64,000 nt of DNA from Spinellus fusiger. Lineage: Eukaryota > Mucoromycota > Mucoromycetes > Mucorales > Phycomycetaceae. A program made the translations under genes and the position numbers. Position 1 is the first letter of the stretch. Each line of letters starts with the position of its first letter. The stretch is from assembly GCA_025094145.1 (NCBI GenBank), contig JALLLS010000056.1:1-64000 (forward strand), in the 5' to 3' direction. A model generated the notes under the pieces. The model saw only the letters and a list, made by a program, of their open reading frames with translations. It made no database searches and was not told where the DNA came from. Positions 43,473-55,684 of the stretch are shown here, in pieces.

Positions 43473-46400
43473 CTATAATTCATCTCGCTTTGGACTAGCA
43501 ACGAGAGGTGGGTCTTCCAATACATCAATAATATCCTCAAAGTCTCCTCCTACTGTCTGATCTAGAATACTTTCTAGAATACCGGTAACATGAGTGCTAG
43601 CGCATGCTGCTGTAGTAGCAGTAGTAGTAGTAGCAGCAGTGGTAGCAGCGGTAGAAGTTATCTGAGATGATATAGAAGCAATCTTTTTCTTCAAATCCGA
43701 AACCTTCTGGTCATAGACTGTCCATTCAGGCAACTGTCGACGTGCACGATCAAGCTTGGGTTCTTTTGTCAGAGGATTGTTACACTGTAAGAATACATAA
43801 TGAATGAGTATTATTATTAAGAGACTTAATAGATTACCAAATCAATTGTCTTGGCTGTCTTGAGACTTTCATCACTACACCATGTCTCGCACCACAACCA
43901 TTCCTGGGGTAAAGAATGGATGGGTACTACATGTTGCATGTTGTTAGGTAAATCCTGATCAAGATTAGCAAGTGAGTTGGGATCTGCACTCAATTGCTGG
44001 TATTGAGCACGCAGACGATCACCGGCTGCTAATTGACGGAAACGAACAAGATCCACAACATAGAGAGCACTGAAAGAAAGAAAGAAAAAAGAAAAAAGAA
44101 AAAAAAGAAAAAAAGGGGGGAGGGGTAAATTCTCATGAATATTATCCATGAAAATGATTTACCTGATGTGATAAGGAAGTTCTGCCAAATGTTCTTTCCA
44201 ATAGCCTTTTGTCCAGAATCTAAAACCATCCATCTCTGTGCGATCACTGCAGAAGGGTGTATAGCCGTAGGGTGCACCCTTCAAGTCCAGATCCACAAGC
44301 TCTTTCATATCTGTACGGACAACCTAATTTACAGCATGAGATAAAGGAGTGCACTCTCTTCTATTATATATCAATCTACCTGATCTGCGTCAACAAATAT
44401 CACCTTGTCAAGATTAAGAGGAAAAAGAACATCCAAGAAAAGAATCTTATAACTAATGATAATTTGGATAATGTTAGAACCTTTGTTATTCTTGCCATGA
44501 ATTACCCCCAAATAGTTCTCTGTTTTTCCTTTTGTCCCCTAAGCCATGAAGGCCACTTGTATGTCACCATTTCGTATTCAAAGTTATGTTCTTTGGCCAT
44601 TTCTGGTAAGAATTTCTGCAAAAATAAAAAATAAAAAGCATTATGGTTAGATAGAGTCATATTCAAATATATACATTGAACACTGCAACTTACCTTGAAA
44701 GAAGGTGATAGGAAGTTCTCAATAAACCAGAATTTAACAGTACTCTCTGTGTGTTCCAGAACAGAAAGAATCATAATAGACATGAATCGTTCATACAGCT
44801 GTCCAGAAGCGACAGAGAAAATATTGATTTCAGCTTGCTTGGGTTTGTTTTGTACTTGTGTGTCTTTTTTGGACTCTTCATCCTTGAAAAATCTATAAAG
44901 GTCGTATTTGTGATCAGACGTGTATCTATGGAGTCCATAAATGTCACACTACTTACTTGCTAGTGAATAAAGACCACAGACTGTTTTTGATTCCACCCGA
45001 CTGAGAAGATGGACGGTGCGTTTCATCCTCTTCCAGGATCTCTTTCTTTTCCATGCCTGGATTCTTCTTCACTTGAGGAAATACAGTAAGTCCTTCAAAT
45101 GAAGTCAAGGGAAGATTGACATGGGTAATATTGGTGCTTTCATGTGAATTCTTTTTCCATTCTCCATAATCAACTCTTTCAAGATGATACACCTCACTGG
45201 AGCGACCTTCTCTGAGCTCAAGTCTCCATACACCAGGTTGTGCTTTTAATTGGAAATAGCCCAAGTTGGCCATGACAGTGGTATCTGTGGTAGCTGGGTT
45301 CTTCTCAGTGCCAAGAACAAACTGGAGTGATCGAGGAGGTCCACGTGTAACACTGTCAATGCAGTGACCTTCTAGCAATATGTATTCCAGCTCATAGACG
45401 GCAGATACAGAGGATTGGTGTGTGCTCAATGAGCTCAATTGTATGTTATCCAGATCCATATTGGCATCCTTTACAGTAACATGCCATGCTCTGATGACAT
45501 CTGTACTTAATGTGTAGAGGCTGTCCTTGGGCAAATCAGAGAAGTAAGCTGCACTCACATCCAGGTCGCCTGAGGTAGGGTCAAAGTGAAGTTCCTTGTT
45601 GAATACATAGCGATAGAACCGTTTGATAGGAATTTCTGACAGCATTGACCTAGGGTTCATATAGATCTTGATATAAACATCCTTCAATTCAGATACTGTT
45701 TTCAATATCTCAGATAGTTTCTGAGCTGTCTCACTTAGAGGGTCAAGGAGAACAGCTATCTCAAGGAAGGCAGTCTCTTTATCACCAAGGGTAATGCTGG
45801 TGTAGTCTCCCTTAATATTTTCATAAGGGCGATGACGCTCAGAGGGTGCCACTTGCTCAAAAGTATGACCTTTTGTATTGACTTTGTCTACACCTAGGAT
45901 AGTATTGATAGTAGAAACAGTATCTGCAAGAGATGATGGCTTCAAATTGTCTTGAACTTTCTCGAGTGTGTCCAAGAGTGGCTGGGTCCTCTTCTGGAGC
46001 TCAAACTTTGTCAATGCTTCAAAGTTTTCTTTTATGAATTCAGTATCTTGTGAAAATGGGCCAATCACCTAGTGAACAAGTTAGTTATATTCTTATGCAA
46101 TAGTCGCTTTCAAGAGACAGTACTGACTTACTCTGCCATTGACTATGATGCCCGTGAAGGTGTCTTCCATTTCAAGTTGTTTTAAAACATCACATACGTA
46201 TTTCACATCTTTGGATTCTTCTCCTGTGAACATACGAACAATGGAAGTTCCAGGAGCAAAGGCCTTGATCTTTTCAACAAACTTGAGATTCGACTCATTC
46301 TCTTGCTTTTGGCTTTCAATAGCAGCAGAAATAATATCTTTGACCTTGGAAATATCGGTTATTTTACCATGGATCTGGCTATACCACACATCAGAGAAGG

Positions 46401-49287
46401 ATGCCTTGTCTGATGTATCTTCTATATAGAGACCGTTTTTGTTGAGTTGTGCATCAGGGTTGTGGATCAGAGAAACACGTGTATGGCTGTTTGTTTCCTA
46501 TTCTCAATGTTCATAACATGGTCTCTTATGCGTAGAGATGCTCTACTTACCACAAACTTAAGAGCCTCCATGGCCATTTGTAGACCTTGAACACTGTTTA
46601 GATTTGCTACCACCCACATATTGGTGTTGACATTGGATGCATCCTCATCTATAAAGAAGAAAGAGAAAGAGAGATACACAAATGAACATGGATACGACTG
46701 TCATGCAAAAGATCTACTTACTGCTTTGAAGATAGTGAAGACTATCAAAGGCACCATAGTTCTTATGCAGAGGAAGGAAGCGCAGAGGCTTAGTTTTAGA
46801 CACAGTAATGTAAGGATTACGAGAGGCCTCTACACTAGGCAAGGTGACCAAGTATTCATAGACATTCACATCTGCTGTCATTTTGCCATAGTAAACCTAA
46901 CAGTAGGTTTATATCTTGGTTATTGTTGTTGCTTAAAGAATAAGGAATAAAGAATAAAACACGACTTACATGAGAAGCAATCATTCGCGTCTGTTCTGAT
47001 ATGGCATTTGATACAACATGTGGCCATGGCTGTAATATAAGTATTCAGAGGGGTCAGTATGTGTAGCTCTAGTCTACACGAATCCATGTACCTCCTCCTC
47101 ATTGTATTCCAAGTATTTTCCATTCAAAAATACAACATTTTCATTCTCTTTTCCAACACCCAGTCTCTTTGAGAAACTGTTGACATTCTGAATGTAGGCT
47201 TGCTCTTCCTCCATTATCTGCTCCAATGTTTTGTCCTGATTTTTTTTGGAGCTCTTTTCTGTAGCGATTGTCAACAAGAAAGCCTCTTCAATGATTTCAG
47301 AAGAAGCTTCAGATTGATTCTTTGCTTCCAACTTGTCATGGATCTAAGAAAAAGAAAGAAAGAAAAAGAAAACAGAGAGTGAATAATGCCCACGTAAACA
47401 CTATTACCTTTGTTAAGAACTCGATTGCTTGGTCTCTTCCATACTCCTTTGTAATGTAGTGAATCAATTTGGCAGCCATAGTAGCTTTTATAAAGCAAAA
47501 GGTAGATGAGAAAGACAATAGTACGATAGAATACTTACATGGAGCCTTGCTATCATTTATATTCACAATAGGCAATACACCAAAGCAGATAGGAGTTCCA
47601 CGCTTCACCATGTCTTGCACATCATGTTTGATACGTTTAAGAGAGTGAATTGAGGCAATATTCTCCACCATAAATAAGTTATATATATTCTTTCGAATAG
47701 GTCTTAATTGACCAGAATAAGCATGTCTAACAATCTATTTTTTTTGTGTATTATTTTATGTCAGGCATTAGCAGTGGGATGATCGCATTGCAGATAACTT
47801 ACATCCATCAGATTATCACTCCATCCTTTGTAGCGACTGTCTTTCTCGATATTATTCCACCACACCACCACCTCTTTCTCATCACGAACATCATAGACTC
47901 CCTTGATTGAGTTGCTATCCTCTCTTTCGTCTGAGGCGAGTAAAGGAGAAGTAATGAATTCAATTGTCTGTCTTGAAGTAAAACCCAAAGACTTGAAGCT
48001 ATTCATAAGCTCACGCTCACGCTTCAATGCACGTAAGATGCTAGACAATAGACCATTAGAAAAAGGAGGATGAGGGGTAATTCACGGTCAACTTACTAAA
48101 AGGCATCCACTTGTTCTGTTTCTACGAATAAACCGTTGAACCAAATAGCATTGCCACCTTCTTGCATTGTAGATGCTTGGTTATCCATGATTTCCTGTAC
48201 AGAATGATCATCTACAACGACTTGGCTGATGCTCTTGGCATACTTGGGGAAGTCTTGAGACAGTTGACTCAAAGCCAGCAATGGATTCTCAGAAGATACA
48301 ATAAAATGAGTTGCCTTGATACCCAATTCATGGACCTCTTCTGCTGTAAGGGGCTCTAGTTTTGCCTCGTTGCTCTCAAACAATGCCTGGCTCACTTTTC
48401 TTCCCAACGAGGATAATGTGCCTCCCAGTTGGCTCTGTCTATTCTCTGTCTCTACTGAGTAGAGTGCTTACAAGGAGATGCCTACCTTCTGTTGCCTTGT
48501 CATCAATGACCAAGTAATCTGTATTCTTCAGATCCAAGCCTACACCATAGCCTGTCAAATAGAGTGGTGTTTTGGACACAGTGGAAGATGGCTTGTATCG
48601 GAGTACATACGATAGGCTGTACTCTTCTACAGCCTTCACTAAGAATGTATGCAGCTCCTCAAACATGGTGGAGAACTCGGATGTGTACAATACTACAGTG
48701 TTCCCTGTGCTTTGTTTAGGATGCAGTGTATGATCGAATGGAAAGATGGGGATCTCCTCGGACAGATCCTCACTCTTTCCTAATGTCTTCAACGCGTGTT
48801 GCAATTCTTCAAGTGTGCATAGTTGGCGATCTTTCAATTGAACCCACACTTTGCACTCTGGGTCATAATTAGCTAGTTTTGGCAGTGTGGATTGATACAG
48901 TTGATAATGGGCCTCAATACGCGGAGTAGCTGTGTGCAGTGAGAGAGACAATTGAATGTAATCGATCACCTGGGGTGAAAGGCCTTGTTCAGTCAGTGCC
49001 TGCATACACTTCTGGTACTGCTGCTGAGGAGTGAGGAGAGGTTGCTGAGATAGGTGGGAGAGAAGCGAGAAGTATGCGGTGGTGTTTTCCATAGCCACTG
49101 TCTCTCTAATCATAGTTCAATAAATGCATAATAGCCACACTACTTACGCTATTTCGATGCTGAGATGAGGCGCGCTCCATGGCGCAACAAGTGTTAGTTC
49201 AACAGGAGGAGAATCTGCTACTGCTAGTCCCAAACACCAAGTGCTTATGACAGCTAAGCTTAGGAAATGTTTGAACTTCCTTTGCAT
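43473..49287 (-). CDS. UDP-glucose:glycoprotein glucosyltransferase (UGGT)
   Basis: Multi-exon minus-strand gene, start ATG 49287, stop near 43473, roughly 1,450-1,500 residues, normal for UGGT. The N-terminus is a signal peptide ([20 protein letters not shown]). A long folding-sensor region follows (thioredoxin-like and beta-sandwich modules; [15 protein letters not shown] is the conserved beta strand set). The GT24 catalytic domain contains [20 protein letters not shown] then DADQ (the DxD metal site, about 44390-44402), [55 protein letters not shown] and [11 protein letters not shown]. The protein ends in RDEL, an ER retrieval signal. It re-glucosylates misfolded N-glycoproteins in the ER lumen for the calnexin cycle. 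An Ala/Thr run (AATTAATTTTATTAACA) lies near the C-terminus. Some exon borders (for example 47330-47700) were not resolved. Confidence 0.9.
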
Positions 49288-51309
49288 TGATATATCTTGC
49301 TTTTCTTTTCTTTTTTCTTTTTCTTTTTCTTTTTGAAAATAGAGAAAAGAGAATATCAGAAAGAGAAAAAGGAAAAAGGAAAATGCAAAAGACAGGAATC
49401 ACTTTCTACGTTAAATCACTCCAAGGTGACGTTTTCCCCAAAGTAGGAAAGAAGGAGAAAGTGGAGGTCGGGAACAACATGGTGTTTTAAATATCAAGAG
49501 GAGCTCACAGAGCCAAGGAATAAAGGAGTCCACTACATTGTAATAGACACCATGCTACTGAGGAACATGTATAGTCTTCATGTAGGTAGCACTTTGTTGT
49601 GTTTGGGATCTCATTGAACAGACTGTATTGATTTTGAGATGAAAAGATCATTTATGTCTTTGATGGAATAAATAAAAGTATGAACATAGTCTGTTCTATC
49701 GTAATAAGTAATATGGAGGTTAACAGCTGTAACAAACCTCGACTTGTATCTCTGCACTACACAAAGTTATTTACAAGTAGAGTCATTCCACTTTTGATAT
49801 TTATACAAATGAACACTGATGTTGGAGTAAAACAATATTGAAGAGCATAAAGACACTTTTATTGTCAGTAGGGTACAGAGATACAAGACTGATGATTGTT
49901 AAGGGTGGGTCCTATACACTATTATAAAATGCTGTTTTCTTTATTCAGAGTATAAAGTGTCTGGTCAAGAAACTCATTAAAAAAAGGTGTATTATAAGTG
50001 GGGATGTTGGGTTGAATTGTCACTAAGAATTTGAATTTGTTGCATTCTTTTTCTTCTTCTTTGTCTTCTTCTCTCGTGGTTTAGAGATTGAAACTATAAA
50101 GCCACTGAGACATAGGTATTACAGATCATTATCTTTTATTTGTCAAGGCATGAATGTAAAGAATATTCTGAAGGCTATTCAACATCTCTTTAGGAAGATG
50201 AATTTATAAGAATCTTTGGCCAAGAAGAAAGGTGAAGCCATTCATATCATCTGAGAAGTATTAATATTGCTAGTATCTATGATATCTATGGTTGTTTGTA
50301 TCTATTAACTCAATAGTTATATTGACATTACCTATAAAAATTATCTTTTTATACACCTTTGCACAATTACCTTTAATCCTGTCTATTCAAAAAACCCACA
50401 ATCACATTATATGTATTGGTTATTACCAGTGTTATTTTATTTTACTTTTTCATGAGACTACTCTGTGATGCATTTTGTATAAATATTTTAATGTCATCTT
50501 TTAACAAGATATTGATATCCATACCTGTTTTTTTTACAAGTTTAAAATCAACAATAGTACTGTATGTGGTATGTTTATTCTTTCTTATAGTAATTATCTT
50601 GGTACATGTGTTTATAAAAGAGAATAAGGGTAAATGCTGAATTAGTCTTTTGTTTTTTTAATGGCATTATTATTCTGAATACTCTGTTGAAAGATGGTGT
50701 GTAGTTTGAACAAGTAGAAAATGTTGGATTTACACTGGTATAAATAGAATGAATAGTAGCACCATTGAACATAACACATTAACTATTAGCAGACAATTCA
50801 TACCAACTAAAACCAGTAGTTATTTTAAACACTAATGCATCTAGACATCAACAATGTCTTTATTATATATCATTGTTATATAGTTTTACCGTGGTTTCTT
50901 CTGTCAGCTACTTTATCTTATATCGATCTATTTACATTTTATAAATAAATAAATAAATAAATAAAAAAAGAGAGATCTTATTCTCCTGGTATTTCTATAT
51001 GAGACAGCAAATAAAACCATCCATAGTTTATATATAAACTCCATTCATTGCTCACTGCTGTCTGATAGAGCATAGTGTGTGTATGCATGTGTATGTGTTT
51101 ATTTTTTAAAAAAGATAAAACAAGCAAAGAGAATGTCGGAAATTATATTATCTTTATGTGGATTGGATTTCACAGCATAAAACAAAGCAGACACTCACTG
51201 AACGGATCCTGAAGAGTGTCGGAGTCCGAAGATGAATAAATTTGAGCTACTCCCATGAGTTGCTTCCTTGTTCCCTTTTTTTCTTCTTTCATTGCGTACC
51301 ATTGTCATC
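49288..51309. other. Divergent intergenic region between UGGT and the ArfGAP gene
   Basis: Starts with a (T)nC tract at 49297-49335 close to the UGGT start. The remainder is AT-rich with an (AAAT)n run at 50939-50970. A 74-codon hydrophobic ORF at 50416-50640 lies in AT-rich DNA and resembles no family. No gene is supported. Confidence 0.5.
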
Positions 51310-52739
51310 ATGTCCACCCGACACGCCAGAACAGCCGACAAAAGCTTAAATGAGAAGCACGCCCGTATTCTTAAAGAACTGCTACAGAAACCAGCCAACA
51401 AATACTGTGCAGACTGTAAACGCAAAGGTAAACACCAGTGCCTGTACCAGTGACTCATAGCACCAAGACCAAAACTAACTTTTCCTATGTCTCTGTCACT
51501 CCAAAGACACACGATGGGCTTCTTGGAATCTGGGATTGTTTGTCTGTATAAGGTGCTCGGGTGTTCATCGTTCTATGGGCACTCATATCAGCAAAGGTAA
51601 CTTGCCACCTTGGCCAGTAGCTGTGACTGACACGTAGCAGTCAAATCGGTGGATCTAGACACTTGGATACCAGAGCAAGTTGAGAATATGATCAAGTGGG
51701 GAAATGAAAGAGCCAATCTGTAAGTGGATCTGTTTCATCTTTTATTTGCCAATGAATGATCCATCTTAGTTACTGGGAGGCTCATTTGAGTGACAAGCAA
51801 CCTCAGGAAGGCAACATTGATATGTGGATTCGTACCAAATACGAACAAAAGAAATGGGCTATGAAGGGTCCAATGCCTGATCCCAGTACTTTGGGAGGAG
51901 TCCAAGAGGTAGATGTGTAGGTCAAGTAAGAGACTTATAGTGTGTTGGTTGGCATGACAATAGACATCTACTGCTGCTGGTCCTGTTGCTGGTGCTGCTG
52001 CTGGTGCTGCTGGTGCTGCTGGTGCTGCCATGGCTACAAAGACAGTCACCCACACTTCAAGCCCACCTGTCAATGAAAAAAAGTCAGCCTCTTCAGAGTT
52101 CGCTAATTTTGATGTGTTTTTCAATGCCACCCATGCTCCTTTACAGAAATCCAATTCTGCCATAGCCCAACTCCAGGGTGCTGACTTTTTTACCTCTGCT
52201 CCCAAGGCACCCACCGCAGATTCAAGCACAACCACAAGCCCCTACCATGACACACTCAAGTCTTCCATTCTGTCTCTCTATGGCAAACCTCCAGTCCATA
52301 CATCCCACATGCCACTGGCTCACCCTTCCTATCAGCAGTCCACCATGATGGCCCCACAGTCTGCCTTTCCCCAGACACAGCCTGACTTATTCTCTCAGGG
52401 GTGGGGGTCCTTGGCCACACCACCTGTCATCCAACAGCACCACCACCAAGGACAAGCACCCTCCCACTCACTGCCTCAGGGAAGTGGCTTTTTTTCCATG
52501 CCACCCACCACCACCACCACCACCAATACTACCAACACTACCAACACCAAGAACCCCGCCTACGAGTAAGTTGATTCAATGTGACTGTGACTCACCCTAC
52601 ATCTGCTGAATTGTATGTTGTGTCTATTGTCTATTGTCTATTGTACTGTACTGTATTGTGCCTTTCTTTTTTTCTTTTTTTTCTTTTCTTTTTTCTTTTT
52701 TCTTTTCTTTATAGTGTGTTTGCAGACCTATTAAAGTAG
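51310..52739 (+). CDS. ArfGAP domain protein (SMAP/Age2-like)
   Basis: Six exons: 51310-51427, 51507-51596, 51641-51719, 51770-51908, 51964-52565, 52715-52739, giving 350 residues. The ArfGAP zinc finger is complete: [20 protein letters not shown], then [20 protein letters not shown] and [19 protein letters not shown], with the C-X2-C-X16-C-X2-C spacing and the following catalytic Arg in the HRSMG segment. NERANLYWEAHL is also conserved. It stimulates GTP hydrolysis on Arf GTPases at Golgi or endosomal membranes. The tail is low-complexity (Ala/Gly run, then Ser/Pro/Gln/His, [14 protein letters not shown]) with SGWG- and NPAY-like adaptor-type motifs. The last exon adds only DVFADLLK. Confidence 0.88.
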
Positions 52740-52821
52740 AATCTAATTCTCCCCCTTCCCTTCTATCAATCTATAAAAAAGAACAGTCCATTCTTCCCTT
52801 TAGTGTGACGTGTTTCCTGTT

Positions 52822-53103
52822 ATGAGAGTGCATGTCAAGTCATGGACCATGGCTGCCTACTGGTCATGGGAGAACACCCATTCCGATACCTGTGGCATAT
52901 GTCAGCTGGCCTTTGACGCCTGCTGTCCACAGTGCACAGTGCCCGGCGATGACTGTCCTCTGTTGTGGGGAGAATGCTCCCATGTCTTCCACATGCACTG
53001 TATTATGAAGTGGTTAAGCACAACCCCCCACGAAGCCCACTGCCCACTTGACAGACTTCCCTGGAAAAACAAGCCAAAGCCAGCATCATTCGAATGTCCA
53101 TAG
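52822..53103 (+). CDS. APC11: Anaphase-promoting complex subunit 11 (RING-H2)
   Basis: Single exon, 93 residues, starting at MRVHVKSWTMAAYWSW, which matches the APC11 N-terminus. The RING-H2 core reads CGICQLAFDACCPQC, PGDDCPLLWGECSHVFHMHC and IMKWLSTTPHEAHCPLDR. It is the catalytic RING of the APC/C ubiquitin ligase that recruits the E2 for cyclin B and securin. The last zinc-ligand pair reads CPLD where metazoan and yeast proteins have CPMC; an Asp may serve as ligand. It starts only 82 bp after the ArfGAP stop codon and stops 64 bp before the uL5 stop codon on the other strand. Confidence 0.9.
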   Translation: MRVHVKSWTMAAYWSWENTHSDTCGICQLAFDACCPQCTVPGDDCPLLWGECSHVFHMHCIMKWLSTTPHEAHCPLDRLPWKNKPKPASFECP

Positions 53104-53167
53104 TAACCATCAAGTTTCATTCAATAAACAACACGGCCTTGTTTTTATTATTTATTTATTATGATAA

Positions 53168-53794
53168 TTATTTGTTGTTGACGACACCATCGAAACGAGT
53201 CTTGAACCATTCAATGGACTCATCCTTCTTGATGCGGTGGGTGCTACCCACCTTGGCCTTGCAGTGCTTGCGGCGGGACACGCGGTTACCGGGACGACCC
53301 ATCACAACGTAGTAGTCCATACCGTAAATACCAATGGAAGGATCGTATTTGATGCCCAAGTCAATGTGCTCATCAATACCGAAACCAAAGTTACCAGTCT
53401 CGGAGAAGTTACGAGCACGCAACTCGTACTCCTTGACCTTGAGACCACGCTCAAGAATCTCCTCAGCCTTGGCACCACGGACAGTGACGTGGACGGAGAT
53501 CTTTTCGTTACGACGGATACCAAAGGTACGCACGGTGTAGCGAGCCTTGGAGTAGACAGGGGTTTGACCAGTCAATTGTTCGAGCACCTTGGCAGCACGA
53601 GTAAGTCTGTCACCGGATTCACCCACACAAATGTTCAACACAAGCTTCTCAATGTGAAGATTCTTCATCTTGTTGACGGCGACAGTCTTTTCAGCACTCT
53701 AAAACAAGGGTTATTGATATCATCCAATCAAGAGATGCATCCATCCTTCTGACAGTGCATCCAACAGAGGCAATGATAATGGAATGCGTACCAT
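53168..53794 (-). CDS. RPL11: 60S ribosomal protein L11 (uL5)
   Basis: Two coding exons: 53794-53792 (the ATG alone) and 53698-53168, giving 177 residues. The intron starts GTACGC directly after the start codon and ends TTTTAG. The protein reads [20 protein letters not shown] then [40 protein letters not shown] and [20 protein letters not shown]. It binds 5S rRNA in the central protuberance of the large ribosomal subunit. Codon use is markedly GC-rich compared with neighbours (mostly NNC and NNG), as expected of a highly expressed gene. Confidence 0.95.
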
Positions 53795-54608
53795 GTTGGC
53801 TATGATATGGAAGCAGAAGAGGAAGGACAGTCTGTGGATGGTCAACCCACTCTCCTGTGGTCCTCGCTGGATTCTATCTCCGACCGCACCTGTGGATTGA
53901 ACACCGCTTGTCAGGGAAAGAAAAAAAAATTAGACCCAAGGTGAGAGGGCTTTTTTTTTTCTTTCTTTTTCCTTTATAAACAGAAAGTCCGACGTATGCT
54001 TATTCTGTCTTTTCTTTTTCTTTTTTTTCTTTTTTTTCTTTTTTTTTCTTTTTACATAAGACTACATGAGCGACTTCTATTATGTACTGGAGAGAGATGG
54101 ATTTTTCGTAGTGGATAAAAAGAAGGAGGAAGAGGCTCCATACTATTGTCGTGTCTCTTTTGGTGGATTTCTTGGGAAAGTACAGCAGCATAAAGTCCTG
54201 GAGATGTTTATCAAGGTAAGTGGCATCTGCATGTTGGACAGCATGGGCTTGACGGCACAAGGGACAGTCCAGCAGTCTCTGGCGGTGGGCCTTGATAATG
54301 CAACGTACACAAAACACATGACTGCACTCGAGTCGAATGGGTCTCCAGGCAATAGCTATGAACATTCTTTTCAGCACTGCAGTAGGATACAGAAGAAAAG
54401 GTCTAGAGAGAAGAGAAATCTTACCAAAACAGACTGGACACAGATAATCATCGGGTTGAGGGACAATGGTCAGTAGTTGAGTATGGACAGCAGCCAAAAG
54501 AAGGGTAGAAAGATTCTCCACACACAGAAGGGTCTTTTCGGCAAACCGAGAAAAGGCAATAGTAGCACTGTAAAATACAAACACAAAGATGGAGAGAGTG
54601 TGTGAGGG

Positions 54609-54656
54609 ATTCTGTGATTCTGTGATTCTGTGATTCTGTGATTCTGTGATTCTCTG
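54609..54656. repeat. 10-nt tandem repeat in an SPX-RING intron
   Basis: TGATTCTG-type unit (GATTCTGTGATTCTGTGATT) repeated about five times. Confidence 0.85.
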
Positions 54657-54825
54657 TACCTTAGCCCACTACGCTTGTCATGTTTCTTGAGAATCTTTGT
54701 CATGGCCATATGATTGAGGGATTGGAAGTGTACAAGATGCAGCAGTATCAAATTAATATCATAGAATTGGCAGAGGGCTGCTTTGGATTGTGGCATGGTA
54801 AAGTTCTTATCCTATATAAAATATA

Positions 54826-54868
54826 CATAGATACATAGATACATAGATACATAGATACATAGATACAT
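54826..54868. repeat. ATACATAG microsatellite
   Basis: Five to six copies of ATACATAG inside an SPX-RING intron. Confidence 0.85.
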
Positions 54869-55684
54869 CCTTTCTTAGTGAGCGGATCAAGACAACACTT
54901 TGCAAGGACTTACTGCCATGAGACGAGTGACATCTGCTTGAAATTGCTCAAAGCGTACTTTTGCTGAATGGTATGTCTTTAGGTGCACCGATGCTGCCTT
55001 GCCAAAGACAGCTGCCTCCATGTAGAGTTTGAAAATGGCCCTCCACACATACAAGTCTTTCTTGTAGGGAGAAGCCTAACAGAGAGACAGATCAATAGAC
55101 AAACCTCAGTGTAGATGTGTGGTGTCTTACTGCAGCGGTGAGTTGTTGGGCAAGCCCCTCAACAGTAGCACCAAATCGCCTTTACTCTGTCTCATAGAGT
55201 ACAGAGGCATGGGAGAGCTCTTCCAATAGCAAATGAATAAATTCAGAATCCTTCATCAGTTCAATTTTCAGCTCAAGTGAATCTGTGACTGGATTCCTGG
55301 GCATCCTCTTCTCGAGGCCAAGGAGTAGATCGGCCTGCAAAGATGCATTGGCTGTCAATACACCTGGATCGTGGAGTGTGATATGTAAACAAGAACTGGG
55401 ATCCTCTCTATCTCCTGTACACAAGGTGGCTTTGCATTCAACATTGGGCAAGGCTCTCTCATCACACCATAATAATAAAGAAGGGACTTGCCATTATAAA
55501 CATAAGCAAGCTTCACACTGTCTTTGGAATGATTGGCCAATAACTGGGAAGAAATGCCTTTGTCTTCTAATTCATAAACAACGTGATGAATTGACTTTTT
55601 TAGTTTCTTATAACAAATAAGGTGTGGACGCCATTCTGTAGGAAGATCACATGCAGCTGATTCTATTTGTTTAGCAAACTTCAT

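Larger units (their letters stand above)
54000..55684 (-). pseudogene. SPX-RING ubiquitin ligase gene with two lesions
   Basis: Order of domains: an SPX domain (MKFAKQIESAACDLPTEWRP, LICYKKLKKSIHHVVYELED; later KKDLYVWRAIFKLYMEAAVF, HFQSLNHMAMTKILKKHDKR) and a C-terminal RING (CPVCFAIAWRPIRLECSHVF, CVRCIIKAHRQR, CPLCR). This matches fungal Pqr1-like and plant NLA-like E3 ligases that sense inositol pyrophosphate and control phosphate uptake. The frame breaks near 55470 (a +1/-1 shift beside an ATT/TAA triplet run, or an implausible 32-bp intron). An in-frame TAA at about 55186-55184 replaces a Gln-like position in LYETE*RRFGATVEGLAQQL, though the next exon continues in phase. As read it cannot make a full protein. 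Sequencing error at both places is the alternative. The 3' end is uncertain. Confidence 0.7.

Noticed and set aside
50416..50640. 74-codon hydrophobic plus-strand ORF
   Set aside because: Phe/Ile/Leu-rich translation of AT-rich DNA without start context or homologue.
51735..52235. 166-codon antisense ORF over the ArfGAP gene
   Set aside because: The plus-strand exons carry a complete ArfGAP zinc finger; the antisense frame shows no family.
53237..53752. 171-codon ORF opposite the uL5 gene
   Set aside because: Typical antisense shadow of a highly biased ribosomal gene.
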